Positions 51,286 through 60,640 of a DNA stretch of 64,000 bases are shown here, in pieces (the first letter of the stretch is position 1; each line of letters starts with the position of its first letter). Location of the stretch: the NCBI GenBank assembly GCA_024710355.1, contig JANJUX010000040.1, forward strand, positions 124,001 to 188,000, in the 5' to 3' direction. Origin of the DNA: Candidatus Rifleibacteriota bacterium (GTDB taxonomy: Bacteria; Muiribacteriota; Ozemobacteria; Ozemobacterales; Ozemobacteraceae). The translations under genes were made by a program, and so were the position numbers. The notes beneath the pieces were generated by a model. That model saw only the letters and a program-made list of their open reading frames with translations, did not search any database and was not told the origin of the DNA.

Positions 51286-52521
51286 TCAGAAAACCCGCAT
51301 AGCTTCAGCGGGGTTGACGTTCAATGCCTTGCGGGCAGGATAAATCGATGCGGCAAGAACCAGGATGATCATTGCAAGACTCAGTCCCGCCATCCATTCC
51401 CAGTTCCAGGTGCTTACGATGATTGGCTCGAACAGAAGCCCGGCGACTTCCTGGGCGGCGAACATGGCTGTCATGTCGAGACCATGATACCAGGTGTAAA
51501 AACTTGCAAGACTGCCAAAGCCCAGGCCCATGGCACTGCCTGTCAGTCCGAGAACCAGGGCTTCAGCAAAAATAAGCTGTCTGATCCGGCTTTTCTGCAT
51601 GCCGAGTGACTGCAGCAGCCCAAATTCGCGGGTTCGTTCGAGAATGCTCATCAGAAGAAGATTGACCGTGCCGAGCCCGACGAGAACGAACAGCAGAAAA
51701 ATCATGAATTTGAACTGGGCCTGATCCATTTTGATCGTGTCTGCGATCTGTTTTGAGGTTTCTTCCCAGCGGAAAACACCGAATTCAGAACCGGCAGGTC
51801 GTGCGGTCTTCAGGGCGGCCACCTGCTTCTGAAGCTGGTGCATATCTTTGAGGACAACCGCCACTTCGTGTACTGCGTCAGGGTTGCCCAGGCTGGTGGC
51901 AAGATGCCGGCGATCGACGAACATCATGGTATTGTCTATCTGAGTGACGCCGCTTTTAAAGACGCCGCTGACCCGGTATAGCTTCGAGCTGATTTCGCCA
52001 GAAAAGTCCTGGAACATCACGACAAATTTTTGCCCGACCTTGATTCGCAGCTTTTCGGCCAGCTTCAGGCCAAGATAGGCCCGGTCCCTGCTTCCTTCTT
52101 CTGGCATCGAACCGCCGACGAGCCTTTTGCCGCCCAGTAGCGGATTGACTGCCGACTCAGCCCCGAAATCGACGCCCATGACCATGACTGACGTATTTTC
52201 GCGACTGCTGCGGGCCAGCGCTGGCAGATGCAGGCGGGCCAGCGTATGTGCAAATGCCGGGTTATTCTCAAGCAGTTTTTGCGCCGGCGGCAGATGAAAA
52301 AACATTTCGGTAAGCCGCTCTGAAACATATTCCGGATGATGCAGGCTGAGATGGCCACTGCCGCTGCGTACCGCATCCTGAATCATTTTTTCGTAAGTGC
52401 CACCGGAAATATTCTGAATCCAGATCACGAATGCCAGGCTGCCTGAAATGACCAGAAGCTGAACCAGGCTGCGGGCCGGATTGCGCCAGAGGTTTCGCCA
52501 GCCGAGTTTTAACCAGAGCAT
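51286..52521 (-). CDS. FtsX-fold ABC permease (LolC/E or MacB-like)
   Basis: 411 residues from ATG 52521, five bases after GGGAGAG; one base separates it from the previous stop. Topology: TM near 22-42, a large extracytoplasmic domain (about 43-280), then three TMs (about 285-310, 330-355 and 370-400) and a conserved P-A-R-K-A-L-N-V-N-P-A-E-A-M at the end. This is the MacB/LolE permease layout. It probably pairs with the next permease as a heterodimer. Confidence 0.92.
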   Translation of the reverse strand: MLWLKLGWRNLWRNPARSLVQLLVISGSLAFVIWIQNISGGTYEKMIQDAVRSGSGHLSLHHPEYVSERLTEMFFHLPPAQKLLENNPAFAHTLARLHLPALARSSRENTSVMVMGVDFGAESAVNPLLGGKRLVGGSMPEEGSRDRAYLGLKLAEKLRIKVGQKFVVMFQDFSGEISSKLYRVSGVFKSGVTQIDNTMMFVDRRHLATSLGNPDAVHEVAVVLKDMHQLQKQVAALKTARPAGSEFGVFRWEETSKQIADTIKMDQAQFKFMIFLLFVLVGLGTVNLLLMSILERTREFGLLQSLGMQKSRIRQLIFAEALVLGLTGSAMGLGFGSLASFYTWYHGLDMTAMFAAQEVAGLLFEPIIVSTWNWEWMAGLSLAMIILVLAASIYPARKALNVNPAEAMRVF

Positions 52522-52522
52522 G

Positions 52523-53752
52523 TTAACTCTCCCGCAGAGCTTCAACCGGCTTGAGCCGGTAAAGCCTGAAAGTTGGCAGCGCCGCCACCGCAATTCCGAG
52601 CAGAACCATTGTTGCCAGAGGCATTGCGGCAGACATTATCGATGGCACACAGAAAATCTCGGCTTTCAGCTGAGTTCCGCCCCAGGAAATGTTGTCGATC
52701 CAATAATTGAGGCTTACGGGGTGGTAATAAAGGGCAATGTTGGCGAGCGTGCCAAGCAAAGTGCCGACCAGACCTGAAAGTGTCGCCATCATGACGCTTT
52801 CACTGAGAATCAGCGCCGCCAGTCTGGTGCGGGTCAGCCCGATCGCCTGCATGACCCCGAATTCATAGCGGCGTTCGAGAAAAGCCATATACATGGTATT
52901 GAAGGTAATCAGCGCCAGGGCGGCGTAGTAAACTGCCGAGGTGAAAATCTGCACGTTCAGCCAGATATTCAGCAGTTCAGCCAGCTGGGGAAAAATGCTG
53001 CGCCAGTCGCGTGCTTCTATCTGCGGCTTTCTGCCACTAAGTTTTCGGCTGATTTCTTCAGCCTGCATCGGGCTGGTCAGAAAAACGCGCAGGCTGTGTA
53101 TCTGGTTGTCGAGAGCCATCAGGGATGCAATTTCGGCCAGGTTAACGATTGCCAGGCCCGAATCTCTCAAGTTGTCGCCGGAGTCGAAAATGCCTCTGAC
53201 CTTAAAGAGCGTCGACGCCATGGAACCGTCAGCTGCACTGCTGAAAAAAACGATTTCGCCGCCGATGGCGACGCGCAGTTTCTGGGCAAGACCTTTGCCG
53301 AGAAGAATTTCGCCACTCTGACCGGAAAGAAAGCTGCCAGCCTGCACGTCATGGGCTATTCTGCTGCTTTTTAATTCGGCGTCATGGTCGACACCGAGCA
53401 GCTGTGCCGGTTGAGTTCGACTTTCGGCAGCATTGCCGCAGCTGAGAAGTGCAAAAACATTGATGCGTGGGCAGATGCCTCTGTAGGCAACAGACGCTTC
53501 GTTAAGCAGTTTTTCGGCTTCGCTCTGCAAAATTGTGTCGTTGAGTGATGGCGAATCAAGATATCCCGGCCGTGACAGGCATAAATGACCATTTTCGCGG
53601 CTGGTTGCATTTTCGATCATGTTCCAGAGCATGCCATCGTAATAGCCAAGCGAAAAAACCAGCATGGCGCAGGCAAAGATCATGCCGGCCATGGTGAGCT
53701 GAGTGCGTCGCCGGTTGCGCCAGAGGTTCCGCCAGGCGATTTTTAACAGCAT
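52523..53752 (-). CDS. FtsX-fold ABC permease, second subunit
   Basis: 409 residues. The same layout as the neighbouring permease and the same start pattern (K-I-A-W-R-N-L-W-R-N), so they are paralogues. TM near 20-40, extracytoplasmic domain, then three C-terminal TMs and L-K-P-V-E-A-L-R-E. The start overlaps the stop of the lipoprotein gene by one base (TGATG). Confidence 0.92.
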   Translation of the reverse strand: MLLKIAWRNLWRNRRRTQLTMAGMIFACAMLVFSLGYYDGMLWNMIENATSRENGHLCLSRPGYLDSPSLNDTILQSEAEKLLNEASVAYRGICPRINVFALLSCGNAAESRTQPAQLLGVDHDAELKSSRIAHDVQAGSFLSGQSGEILLGKGLAQKLRVAIGGEIVFFSSAADGSMASTLFKVRGIFDSGDNLRDSGLAIVNLAEIASLMALDNQIHSLRVFLTSPMQAEEISRKLSGRKPQIEARDWRSIFPQLAELLNIWLNVQIFTSAVYYAALALITFNTMYMAFLERRYEFGVMQAIGLTRTRLAALILSESVMMATLSGLVGTLLGTLANIALYYHPVSLNYWIDNISWGGTQLKAEIFCVPSIMSAAMPLATMVLLGIAVAALPTFRLYRLKPVEALRES

Positions 53753-54507
53753 CAGCGGTTTCTCAGACTTTTGATCGAAAACATTTCTGGCGGTGGTATA
53801 AAGGAGAAGTCAATTTTCTGATATGCCATTTCGGTGAATTCTTCGGGCTTTTCAAGGGGGGTGACGCGAAAAACGAATGGCAGCCAGCGGCTGTCAAGTT
53901 CTCTGACGTCTGAAAAGCTCATGGTTCTGACCTTTTTGCCTTCTTCGTCAAAAAAATCGATCGAGGCCGGGACCATTTTCTGCAGGTCGATGCGATAAAC
54001 GATTTTGCCCCAGACTACGGCTGCGTCCGGCTTCGGTGTGCCGGTTATTTCGACTGAACCGGTTGCTTGAGCCGAAATCACCAGACTGTAAAGCTCATCG
54101 ATTCTGTTGTCTTTGACCAGATCGTCATTGGTGAGATGACTGCCCATCCAGCTTTCGCCCATCAGACTCGACGGAATCTTCATCAGGCGGTCGATGCCCG
54201 GCAGGTAGTTCCAGATGTTGTCTGCAACCTTCAGGGTGCAGGTGCCCTTTTCTTTTGCGGGGGCAAGAATTCGTGTGAGAAATTTATCGCGGCCTTCTGA
54301 CCAGCTTTCCATTTCGAGGGTGCGCGACCAGCGGCTGGTTTTGATGGTCATGCGCATGATGCCATGCGAGCTTTTTCCTTGATACTGGGTTTCGACGAGG
54401 CGAACGAGCTCGACCGGGTCGTAAGGGGCCGCCGTAGTCGGGGCCGGCTCTGAAAAAGCACAGGCACCGAGGAGGCAGAAGCATAGAAGCAACAGTGGCA
54501 GTCGCAT
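53752..54507 (-). CDS. LolA-like outer-membrane lipoprotein-sorting protein (itself a lipoprotein)
   Basis: 251 residues from ATG 54507 with GAGGGA upstream. Lipobox L-L-G-A-C with Cys16. The mature part matches the 'outer membrane lipoprotein-sorting' (LolA-like) beta-sheet fold, including W-N-Y-L-P-G-I-D-R and S-S-L-M-G-E-S-W-M-G-S. In related operons this protein sits with FtsX permeases and a LolD-like ATPase and carries hydrophobic cargo across the periplasm. First gene of the operon. Confidence 0.88.
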   Translation of the reverse strand: MRLPLLLLCFCLLGACAFSEPAPTTAAPYDPVELVRLVETQYQGKSSHGIMRMTIKTSRWSRTLEMESWSEGRDKFLTRILAPAKEKGTCTLKVADNIWNYLPGIDRLMKIPSSLMGESWMGSHLTNDDLVKDNRIDELYSLVISAQATGSVEITGTPKPDAAVVWGKIVYRIDLQKMVPASIDFFDEEGKKVRTMSFSDVRELDSRWLPFVFRVTPLEKPEEFTEMAYQKIDFSFIPPPEMFSIKSLRNR

Positions 54508-54678
54508 GGTTTTTCCCTCGATCTTATTTATATGAATATAATCAAATTTATCAGCTCTTGGCAAATCATGCTGCGGCTCGCCTGTATTTGCGGTTGCATT
54601 GCCGATTGCCATGCGGTAAAATTTTGTGGCACGATTTGATTGACGACAGGTCGAAACAGATAACAGGAGTTCAGATAA

Positions 54679-55572
54679 ATGGATTTCCGGAGGAAACTTC
54701 AGAGCCTTGAAAACATCATCAGCATGGGCGAGAAGCTGCTCACTACCTTCGATGTGGCTGAACTGCTCGATGCACTTGTCGACAGTGTGTCTTCGCTGCT
54801 TGAATCTGAAGGGGCGACACTTTATCTGGTTGACCCGTTCGAGAAATGCCTGACCTCACAGAGCATTCACGCCGATGGTATCAAAGAGGTCACGGTTGCC
54901 ATCGATAATCGCTCAATTGCCGGTTATACGGCCGCCAACCGCATGTCTATAAACATCACCGATGCCTATGGCGATCTGAGCCACATTCACCCCGAATTAA
55001 AGTTTAACTGCCATTACGATGAGGTCAGCGGGCGAAAAACCCGCAATCTGATCACTCATCCGCTGCTGATAAACGATGAATTGATCGGGGTTTTTCAGGT
55101 AATTAACAAAAAAAATGGCGATTTTGACGAATCTGACCAGACGATTCTGAAGAATTTTTCGCTGGTGGCAGCGATCGCGATCATGAATGCCCGTCTGATG
55201 GAACGGGTCATGGAAGCACAGGCCGGCGCTTATAATGTCATGGAAAGCGCTTCGGACATGGTTATCGTTCAGAACGGCGACGGTTGTCTTCTGCACCTGA
55301 ATCGCAGCGCGGTTGATTACCTGCGGAGCAAGGGGCGGAATGCCGAGGTGGTCGGCCGGAGCTTTGTTGCCGTTTTTCCCGAACTGAGCAATCTGACTGC
55401 TGAAATTCAGAAGGTCGTCGATGGCCAGCTTGACCGCTCGGTTTCGACCGGCAAGCCGGCTTTTGTCATTTTTACAGAAAAGAACATCTGTCATCAGATT
55501 GAAAAGGTCATTCTGATGATTCGCCGCCCATGTTGCTCAACCAGAGAGGAAGCGCCAGAACCCTCAGCCTGA
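54679..55572 (+). CDS. GAF-PAS signalling protein, possibly the 5' part of a frameshifted gene
   Basis: 297 residues; CAGGAG precedes the ATG. GAF domain about 20-175, a helix, then a PAS domain from about 190 (S-A-S-D-M-V-I-V-Q-N-G-D-G-C-L-L-H-L-N-R). No output domain. The PAS domain is cut short: the last 20 or so residues are Arg/Pro/Cys-rich and not PAS-like, whereas the next frame (from 55503) encodes what looks like its final strand and leads without a stop into the response-regulator/kinase gene. See findings. Confidence 0.8.
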   Translation: MDFRRKLQSLENIISMGEKLLTTFDVAELLDALVDSVSSLLESEGATLYLVDPFEKCLTSQSIHADGIKEVTVAIDNRSIAGYTAANRMSINITDAYGDLSHIHPELKFNCHYDEVSGRKTRNLITHPLLINDELIGVFQVINKKNGDFDESDQTILKNFSLVAAIAIMNARLMERVMEAQAGAYNVMESASDMVIVQNGDGCLLHLNRSAVDYLRSKGRNAEVVGRSFVAVFPELSNLTAEIQKVVDGQLDRSVSTGKPAFVIFTEKNICHQIEKVILMIRRPCCSTREEAPEPSA

Positions 55573-55592
55573 GTTCAACGCATTTTTGCCCT

Positions 55593-56783
55593 ATGAATGA
55601 CAAAGAAAAACCCCGGGTTCTGATCGTCGACGACAATCCTGACAATCTTATGGTTGCCGCTTCGGCTCTGGCCGAGCAAGGCTTCTCGCTGATGCTGGCC
55701 CGCAGCGGCGCCGAAGCGATTGCTGCTGCTGACCGGTTCATGCCGGATGCAATTCTGCTTGACGTCGTCATGCCTGAACTGGATGGTTTCGAAACCTGTC
55801 GAAGGCTCAAAAACAAAGCGCAGTGCCGCGATATTCCGGTTATCTTTCTGACCGCCAGAAACGAGCAGGAAGACGTGCTTGAGGGCTTTAAAGTCGGCGG
55901 CGCTGACTTTATCAGCAAGCCATTCAATCGCGAGGAGATGCTGCACCGTGTCGAGGTGCATATTCAGCGGTTTCGTCTGCAGCAGCAGCTGCAGAAAAGA
56001 AACGAAGCATTACAGGAAGAGATCGAGCTTCGGCGCAAGCGTGAGCTGCAGTTGAGTATTTCTGAGCGCGCCAGAGTGGCAATGCGTATTTCTGCAGGCA
56101 TTTCGCATCATTTTAACAACATGTTTCAGACTGTGCTTGGCTACAGTGAATTGATAGAGGCTGCTGCAAAACCCGATTCAGAGATTGTCAAACAGGTGCG
56201 CCGCATTGTCGCGGCCACCCAGAAGACCCGACAGATAGTCAATCAGCTTGCCAATTACCTGGGCAATTCAAATGACGAGTCTGCAGACATTCATCTCGAT
56301 GAAGTTTTTGCGGAAATCGAGGTTGCTTTTGCCGGCATTCTTCCGGGGGGCGTGTCGCTGACTTCGAGCATATCGAAAAACTGCCCGAACCTGGTTTTTA
56401 ACCGCACCGACATCATTCAGGCTCTCACCAATATCGTGATGAATTCGGTCGAGGCGATGCCGGCGTCTGGCGGCCAGATCAACATGAAGGCGAGTCTTGT
56501 GCACGGTCGCAATTATTGCAGGCAGATCGAGAATATCGTTGTCGAGGCCGATTATGTCGAAATTGCGGTTGTCGATAACGGCACGGGCATGGAAAAAGCG
56601 GTTCTCGACAAGGCCTGTGAGCCCTTTTTTACGACTGCGGGCAACTTTGCCGATAAAAACGGCCTCGGCCTCTCTGTCGTTCAGGGAATCATGCACGCAA
56701 GCCATGGGTTTATGAGTATTGACTCGGAAATGGGCAGCGGTACTGTTGTCAGGTTGCTTTTTCCGGTTTCAGGCGTTGCCTGA
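55593..56783 (+). CDS. Response-regulator receiver/histidine kinase hybrid
   Basis: 396 residues from ATG 55593. Receiver domain 8-125 with acidic pair D13/D14, phosphoacceptor D57 (L-L-D-V-V-M-P) and K109. Coiled coil about 126-155. HisKA-like H-box S-A-G-I-S-H-H-F-N-N with H172, then HATPase with N-I-V-M-N-S-V-E-A, D-N-G-T-G-M and G-L-G-L-S. Likely a cytoplasmic two-component sensor. No ribosome site precedes the ATG, consistent with it being the 3' part of a single gene with 54679-55572. Confidence 0.9.
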   Translation: MNDKEKPRVLIVDDNPDNLMVAASALAEQGFSLMLARSGAEAIAAADRFMPDAILLDVVMPELDGFETCRRLKNKAQCRDIPVIFLTARNEQEDVLEGFKVGGADFISKPFNREEMLHRVEVHIQRFRLQQQLQKRNEALQEEIELRRKRELQLSISERARVAMRISAGISHHFNNMFQTVLGYSELIEAAAKPDSEIVKQVRRIVAATQKTRQIVNQLANYLGNSNDESADIHLDEVFAEIEVAFAGILPGGVSLTSSISKNCPNLVFNRTDIIQALTNIVMNSVEAMPASGGQINMKASLVHGRNYCRQIENIVVEADYVEIAVVDNGTGMEKAVLDKACEPFFTTAGNFADKNGLGLSVVQGIMHASHGFMSIDSEMGSGTVVRLLFPVSGVA

Positions 56784-57566
56784 ATGGGCGTCGGCCACAG
56801 TTTTTTCTATATCCGGCTCAGTTTCGGCGCTGCAGGCTTTCCAGAGTGAGAGAAACTCGATATTTTTTCGCATGCTGACTCTTGGCACCGGTGCAAGTGC
56901 GCATAAGGCAAGCCCGGCGCTCTGAAGCTGCTGTTTAAGCTTTCCGATAATTTCGATCTGAGTCTGCGGGTCGGTGATCACTCCACCCTCGGGCACCTGC
57001 GAGCGTTCGGCTTCGAACTGCGGCTTGATCAGAGCGACGATCATACCGTCTTTTTTCAGCATACGGGCCGCTTTGGGTAGAATCATGGTCAGCGAAATGA
57101 AAGAGACGTCGGTAACGATGAGGTTGAATGGCTCGCCGAGTGCGTTGTCGGCAAGGGTTCTGAAATTGGTGCGGTCACGCACCGTCACTCTCGGGTCGTT
57201 TTGCAGGCGTGAATTCAGCAGACCGTAGCCGACATCGAGGGCGACGATCTGGCCGGCATGGTTATGAAGCAGAACGTCGGTGAAGCCACCGGTAGAAGCG
57301 CCGATGTCAAGACAGCGCCAGCCGGTCGGATCGATGGCAAAGTCGGCGAGAGCCTTTTCAAGTTTGAGGCCGCCGCGCGAAACCCAGCGGCAGAAGCGCC
57401 CCTTCAGCTCGAGTGGTGTGTCGGTCGAAACCTTTTCGCCGGCCTTTTCCCAGACGTGGTCGCCGCTTCTGACTTCACCGGCCATGATGAGACGACGGGC
57501 CTGTTCGACATCTTCAACCAGTCCCTGAAGCACTGCCAGTTCATCGATTCTGAGTTTTTTTGCCAT
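56769..57566 (-). CDS. tlyA: TlyA-family rRNA 2'-O-methyltransferase
   Basis: 265 residues from ATG 57566, where the product starts with the S4-like domain (K-K-L-R-I-D-E-L-A). S4 RNA-binding domain about 3-60, then FtsJ-type methyltransferase with SAM motif L-D-I-G-A-S-T-G-G-F-T and K-P-Q-F-E near 187. TlyA methylates 16S and 23S rRNA and affects capreomycin susceptibility in mycobacteria; some homologues are called hemolysin A. Ends tail to tail with the histidine kinase, overlapping by 15 bases. Confidence 0.93.
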   Translation of the reverse strand: MAKKLRIDELAVLQGLVEDVEQARRLIMAGEVRSGDHVWEKAGEKVSTDTPLELKGRFCRWVSRGGLKLEKALADFAIDPTGWRCLDIGASTGGFTDVLLHNHAGQIVALDVGYGLLNSRLQNDPRVTVRDRTNFRTLADNALGEPFNLIVTDVSFISLTMILPKAARMLKKDGMIVALIKPQFEAERSQVPEGGVITDPQTQIEIIGKLKQQLQSAGLALCALAPVPRVSMRKNIEFLSLWKACSAETEPDIEKTVADAHSGNA

Positions 57567-57682
57567 AACTGGCGTCAGGATAACATGGTCGGGCTCGATA
57601 CCCAAACTTTTATGCCAATGATGTTGTTCTGTTTGTGGCGACAGGCTATACTGTCGATGAGAAGATTTGCAGAGGTGAAGAG

Positions 57683-58504
57683 ATGGCAGAGATTCGCTGT
57701 GGCCAGTGTTCTACGGTGTTCAGCATCCCTGAAGATTATGCCGCACCGTATGTAAAGTGCCCTGATTGCGGTTCGCATCAGAAAAACCCGGCACTGTCGG
57801 CCCAGGAACCGGTTTATCGCATTCTCGACCATGCCGGGCGCCAGCGGGCTGCTCAGCCTGTTGCCGCCCCAATCGAGTCACCGGAAAATGAGGCAGCTGT
57901 ACCGCCGGCGCCGGCCGGCCCGCGAATTGCTCCACCGGCGGTGGCTTCGGCGGAAAAGAAACAGGCGGCGCAGACGGTACGGGTTGATCACAAGATCAGT
58001 GGTCGGCCGGTGAGCGAGAAGAAGATTCTCGAAGACGCTCTTGGTAAAAACGGCATGGAAATGGTTTTTCAGCTGGTGGCGGGCTATCTTGACGAGCTGA
58101 GCGAGGGCCGTCGTCAGGCCGAGAAAACCCGGGCGATGCAGACGCTGATGCGGGCCAGGTTTCCGGCTGAGCTTGCCGCCCGGGCGGTTGCGTTTGCCGA
58201 GAAAAGCCCTGAGACCGAAGCGATTATCTGGGGCAACTACCTTTCGTCTCTGAAAAAAGGTCTGTTGTTGCTGGTTGTCGGTGCCGTTATTTCGCTGGTC
58301 GTTTATTTTGCGGCAAATCCGGGGCGTGAACTGGTGTTTTTTCAGCTGCCGTTCGCGGTTGGCCTGGCGTTTACCTGCAATTCACTGCTGCACATGGCAG
58401 GGTTGAAGTTTGCCGGTCTGCGAAAAAGTTCGATTCATTATGCGTTTTTATTCTTCGCTTCGCTGCTCATTCTCGTGTACATCGTCTGGGGCGTCTATTT
58501 CTGA
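57683..58504 (+). CDS. Zinc-ribbon membrane protein, hypothetical
   Basis: 273 residues from ATG 57683, five bases after GAGGTG. N-terminal zinc-ribbon C-G-Q-C...C-P-D-C (about 6-30; MJ0042-like), Pro/Ala-rich linker, a helical region, then three hydrophobic segments (about 195-270). Function unknown. Overlaps the end of the MATE gene by 57 bases in the opposite direction. Confidence 0.75.
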   Translation: MAEIRCGQCSTVFSIPEDYAAPYVKCPDCGSHQKNPALSAQEPVYRILDHAGRQRAAQPVAAPIESPENEAAVPPAPAGPRIAPPAVASAEKKQAAQTVRVDHKISGRPVSEKKILEDALGKNGMEMVFQLVAGYLDELSEGRRQAEKTRAMQTLMRARFPAELAARAVAFAEKSPETEAIIWGNYLSSLKKGLLLLVVGAVISLVVYFAANPGRELVFFQLPFAVGLAFTCNSLLHMAGLKFAGLRKSSIHYAFLFFASLLILVYIVWGVYF

Positions 58505-59863
58505 CGCAGGCTTTTCGGCGATACGCCGGGCCAGATTTCTCAGCTCACGGAAAAAGAAGAAGGTGGTAATGAGAAAAGCCCCGGCATCAGAGGTTGGCAT
58601 TGCATACCAGACCCCGTTCAGACCAAAATGTTCTGGCAGAATCAGCAGTGCTGGTATGAGAAAACCCACCTGCCTGATGATGGTCAGTGCCAGACTGATT
58701 TTGGGTCGGCCGGTAAACTGGAAATAATTGCCGGTTATAATCAGATAGCCGACCAGCGGCAGCAGAAGCATGAAACGTCTTATCGCATCGATGCCGACAC
58801 CTATGACGTTTGAACCGCCATCGCTGATAAAGAGCCTGAATACATGGCCGGGAAATATCTCGATGAATATGAAACAGGCGATACTCATCACTGTCGCCGC
58901 CGCATTGGCGAGAAAAAGAGCCTTTTTTACCCGGTCAAAGCGCCGGGCGCCGAAATTGTAGCCGACAATCGGTTGCATACCCTGTGAAATCCCGATTACC
59001 GGCATCATCCAGACCATATTGAAGCTCATGATAACGCCCATTACCGAAATTGCGGTGTCACCGCCGAACTTGGCCAGCTGATTGTTGAACAACGACATCT
59101 GAACACTCGCGATCGTGTTCATGATGAAGCTTGGCGAGCCCATCATCATCACGCTGCCGATCATTTCAGGGCGAATGCGGAAATTCTCGCGGCGCAGCTT
59201 GAGAACACTTTTACCGCTGAGAAAATAGTGCAGCACCCAGAGAGACGAGACGCTGTAGCCAATGACCGTTGCCCAGGCGGCGCCGGCCATTCCCCAGCCA
59301 AAGACGCCAATGAAAAGATAATCGAGAATTACGTTGATGATGCCGCCGATCAGCATCGTGGCCATCGCAACCCTGGGGTTGCCTTCGCCGCGGATAAAGC
59401 TGTTGGCCGCAAAAGATATCTGGTGCGTGATGGTGCCGATGACCACTATCGAAAGGTAGGTGCGCGCATAGGGCAGAACTTTTTCGGTGGCGCCGAACAT
59501 TATCAACAGCTGATCCATAAACAGCAGCGAGAGAGTCGAAAAAATGATAGACGATGTCACCAGTAGAAAAAAACCTTGCCCAAGCAGCTTTTCTGCTTCG
59601 TCATGACGCTTTTCACCGAGTCTGATCGAAATCTGCGAATTGGTGCCGAAGCCGATCAGCATGCCGATCGCCATAACGATCATCATCAGAGGCATGGCGA
59701 TGGTAGTGGCGGCAATGCCCAGCTCACCGACGTAGCGGCCGAGAAAAATGCGGTCGACGATGTTGTAAAGCGAAGTGATGAGGGTGCCGGTCATTGCCGG
59801 CACGGCGAATCTGATCAGCAGTTTGCTGACCGGCAGCTGTTCGAGGTCGCGTGTCTGTTTCAT
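58448..59863 (-). CDS. MATE-family multidrug efflux transporter
   Basis: 471 residues, 12 hydrophobic segments in two halves. MATE features: R-F-A-V-P-A-M-T-G-T-L near 18, N-S-F-I-R-G-E-G-N-P near 154 and Q-G-M-Q-P-I-V-G-Y-N-F-G-A near 292. Cation-coupled antiporter in the MepA/NorM range. Start overlaps the cmoM stop (ATGA at 59860). Confidence 0.93.
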   Translation of the reverse strand: MKQTRDLEQLPVSKLLIRFAVPAMTGTLITSLYNIVDRIFLGRYVGELGIAATTIAMPLMMIVMAIGMLIGFGTNSQISIRLGEKRHDEAEKLLGQGFFLLVTSSIIFSTLSLLFMDQLLIMFGATEKVLPYARTYLSIVVIGTITHQISFAANSFIRGEGNPRVAMATMLIGGIINVILDYLFIGVFGWGMAGAAWATVIGYSVSSLWVLHYFLSGKSVLKLRRENFRIRPEMIGSVMMMGSPSFIMNTIASVQMSLFNNQLAKFGGDTAISVMGVIMSFNMVWMMPVIGISQGMQPIVGYNFGARRFDRVKKALFLANAAATVMSIACFIFIEIFPGHVFRLFISDGGSNVIGVGIDAIRRFMLLLPLVGYLIITGNYFQFTGRPKISLALTIIRQVGFLIPALLILPEHFGLNGVWYAMPTSDAGAFLITTFFFFRELRNLARRIAEKPASEIDAPDDVHENEQRSEE

Positions 59864-60633
59864 GTGGCGGGTTTTCTCAGTATAAAGTGTGTGTGTTCGC
59901 CGAGTGAAGCGAAAGGCTCAGTGTGGCAATACTGCATTTCGAGATCGAGCGTCTTCTGGCATGATGGCCGTTTCTTGACCATCCCGGTAAAAAATCCGTA
60001 AAAGATTCTGATACCGGCCTTCGAAACGATTTTGAGGTTCAGGGCCGTAAACACCGGCAGAACGTCATTCTCGGTCAGCGGGTTCGACGGGGTCAGCACC
60101 CGCGGGTTAGTCGGCCGGCCTGACTCGGCTTTGTCGAATTGCCCGTTGATTCCCCATTTTAAAATCAGCTTGCTACGGTTGAAGTAGAGCAGGGAAATGG
60201 CCCCTCCCGGCTCCAGCACCGGAACCAGAGTCTGCAGGGCCAGCGGTGGCTCCTGCATCCATTCGATTACCCCATGCAGCAGGATCAGGTCGAACCTGGC
60301 TCCGGGCAGCAGCTCGGGAATCTGCTGCAGTGGTGCGTGTACGATGCTGATTCGCTCGTTCAAACCGGCTTTTGTGTTTTCTTCGGCCGCTGCCTGCAGC
60401 ATTTCTGCTGAAATGTCGCAGAGAGTTATCTGATGCCCCATTTCTGCAAGCCAGCGGGCAATCTGGCCCATGCCGCCGCCGGCGTCGAGTATGCGCAGTG
60501 GTCGGCCCGCGGCAAGCTCGGCAATTCCGGTCAGCAGATCGTGCTGCAGAACGGCAAGCCGCACAGTTCCTTTGTCGGAACTGTAGATGTGCTTGCGCAG
60601 GCGGCCGGCGAGCTTGTCAAAGTTTCGGTCCAT
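59860..60633 (-). CDS. cmoM: tRNA 5-carboxymethoxyuridine methyltransferase CmoM
   Basis: 257 residues. Strong similarity to E. coli CmoM (formerly SmtA) from start to end: D-R-N-F-D at the start, SAM motif I-L-D-A-G-G-G-M-G-Q, L-C-D-I-S-A-E-M-L, and late M-Q-Y-C-H-T-E-P-F-A-S-L-G. CmoM turns cmo5U34 into its methyl ester in wobble tRNA. The partner enzymes CmoA and CmoB are not in the window. Confidence 0.92.
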   Translation of the reverse strand: MDRNFDKLAGRLRKHIYSSDKGTVRLAVLQHDLLTGIAELAAGRPLRILDAGGGMGQIARWLAEMGHQITLCDISAEMLQAAAEENTKAGLNERISIVHAPLQQIPELLPGARFDLILLHGVIEWMQEPPLALQTLVPVLEPGGAISLLYFNRSKLILKWGINGQFDKAESGRPTNPRVLTPSNPLTENDVLPVFTALNLKIVSKAGIRIFYGFFTGMVKKRPSCQKTLDLEMQYCHTEPFASLGEHTHFILRKPAT

Positions 60634-60640
60634 CAGCGGC

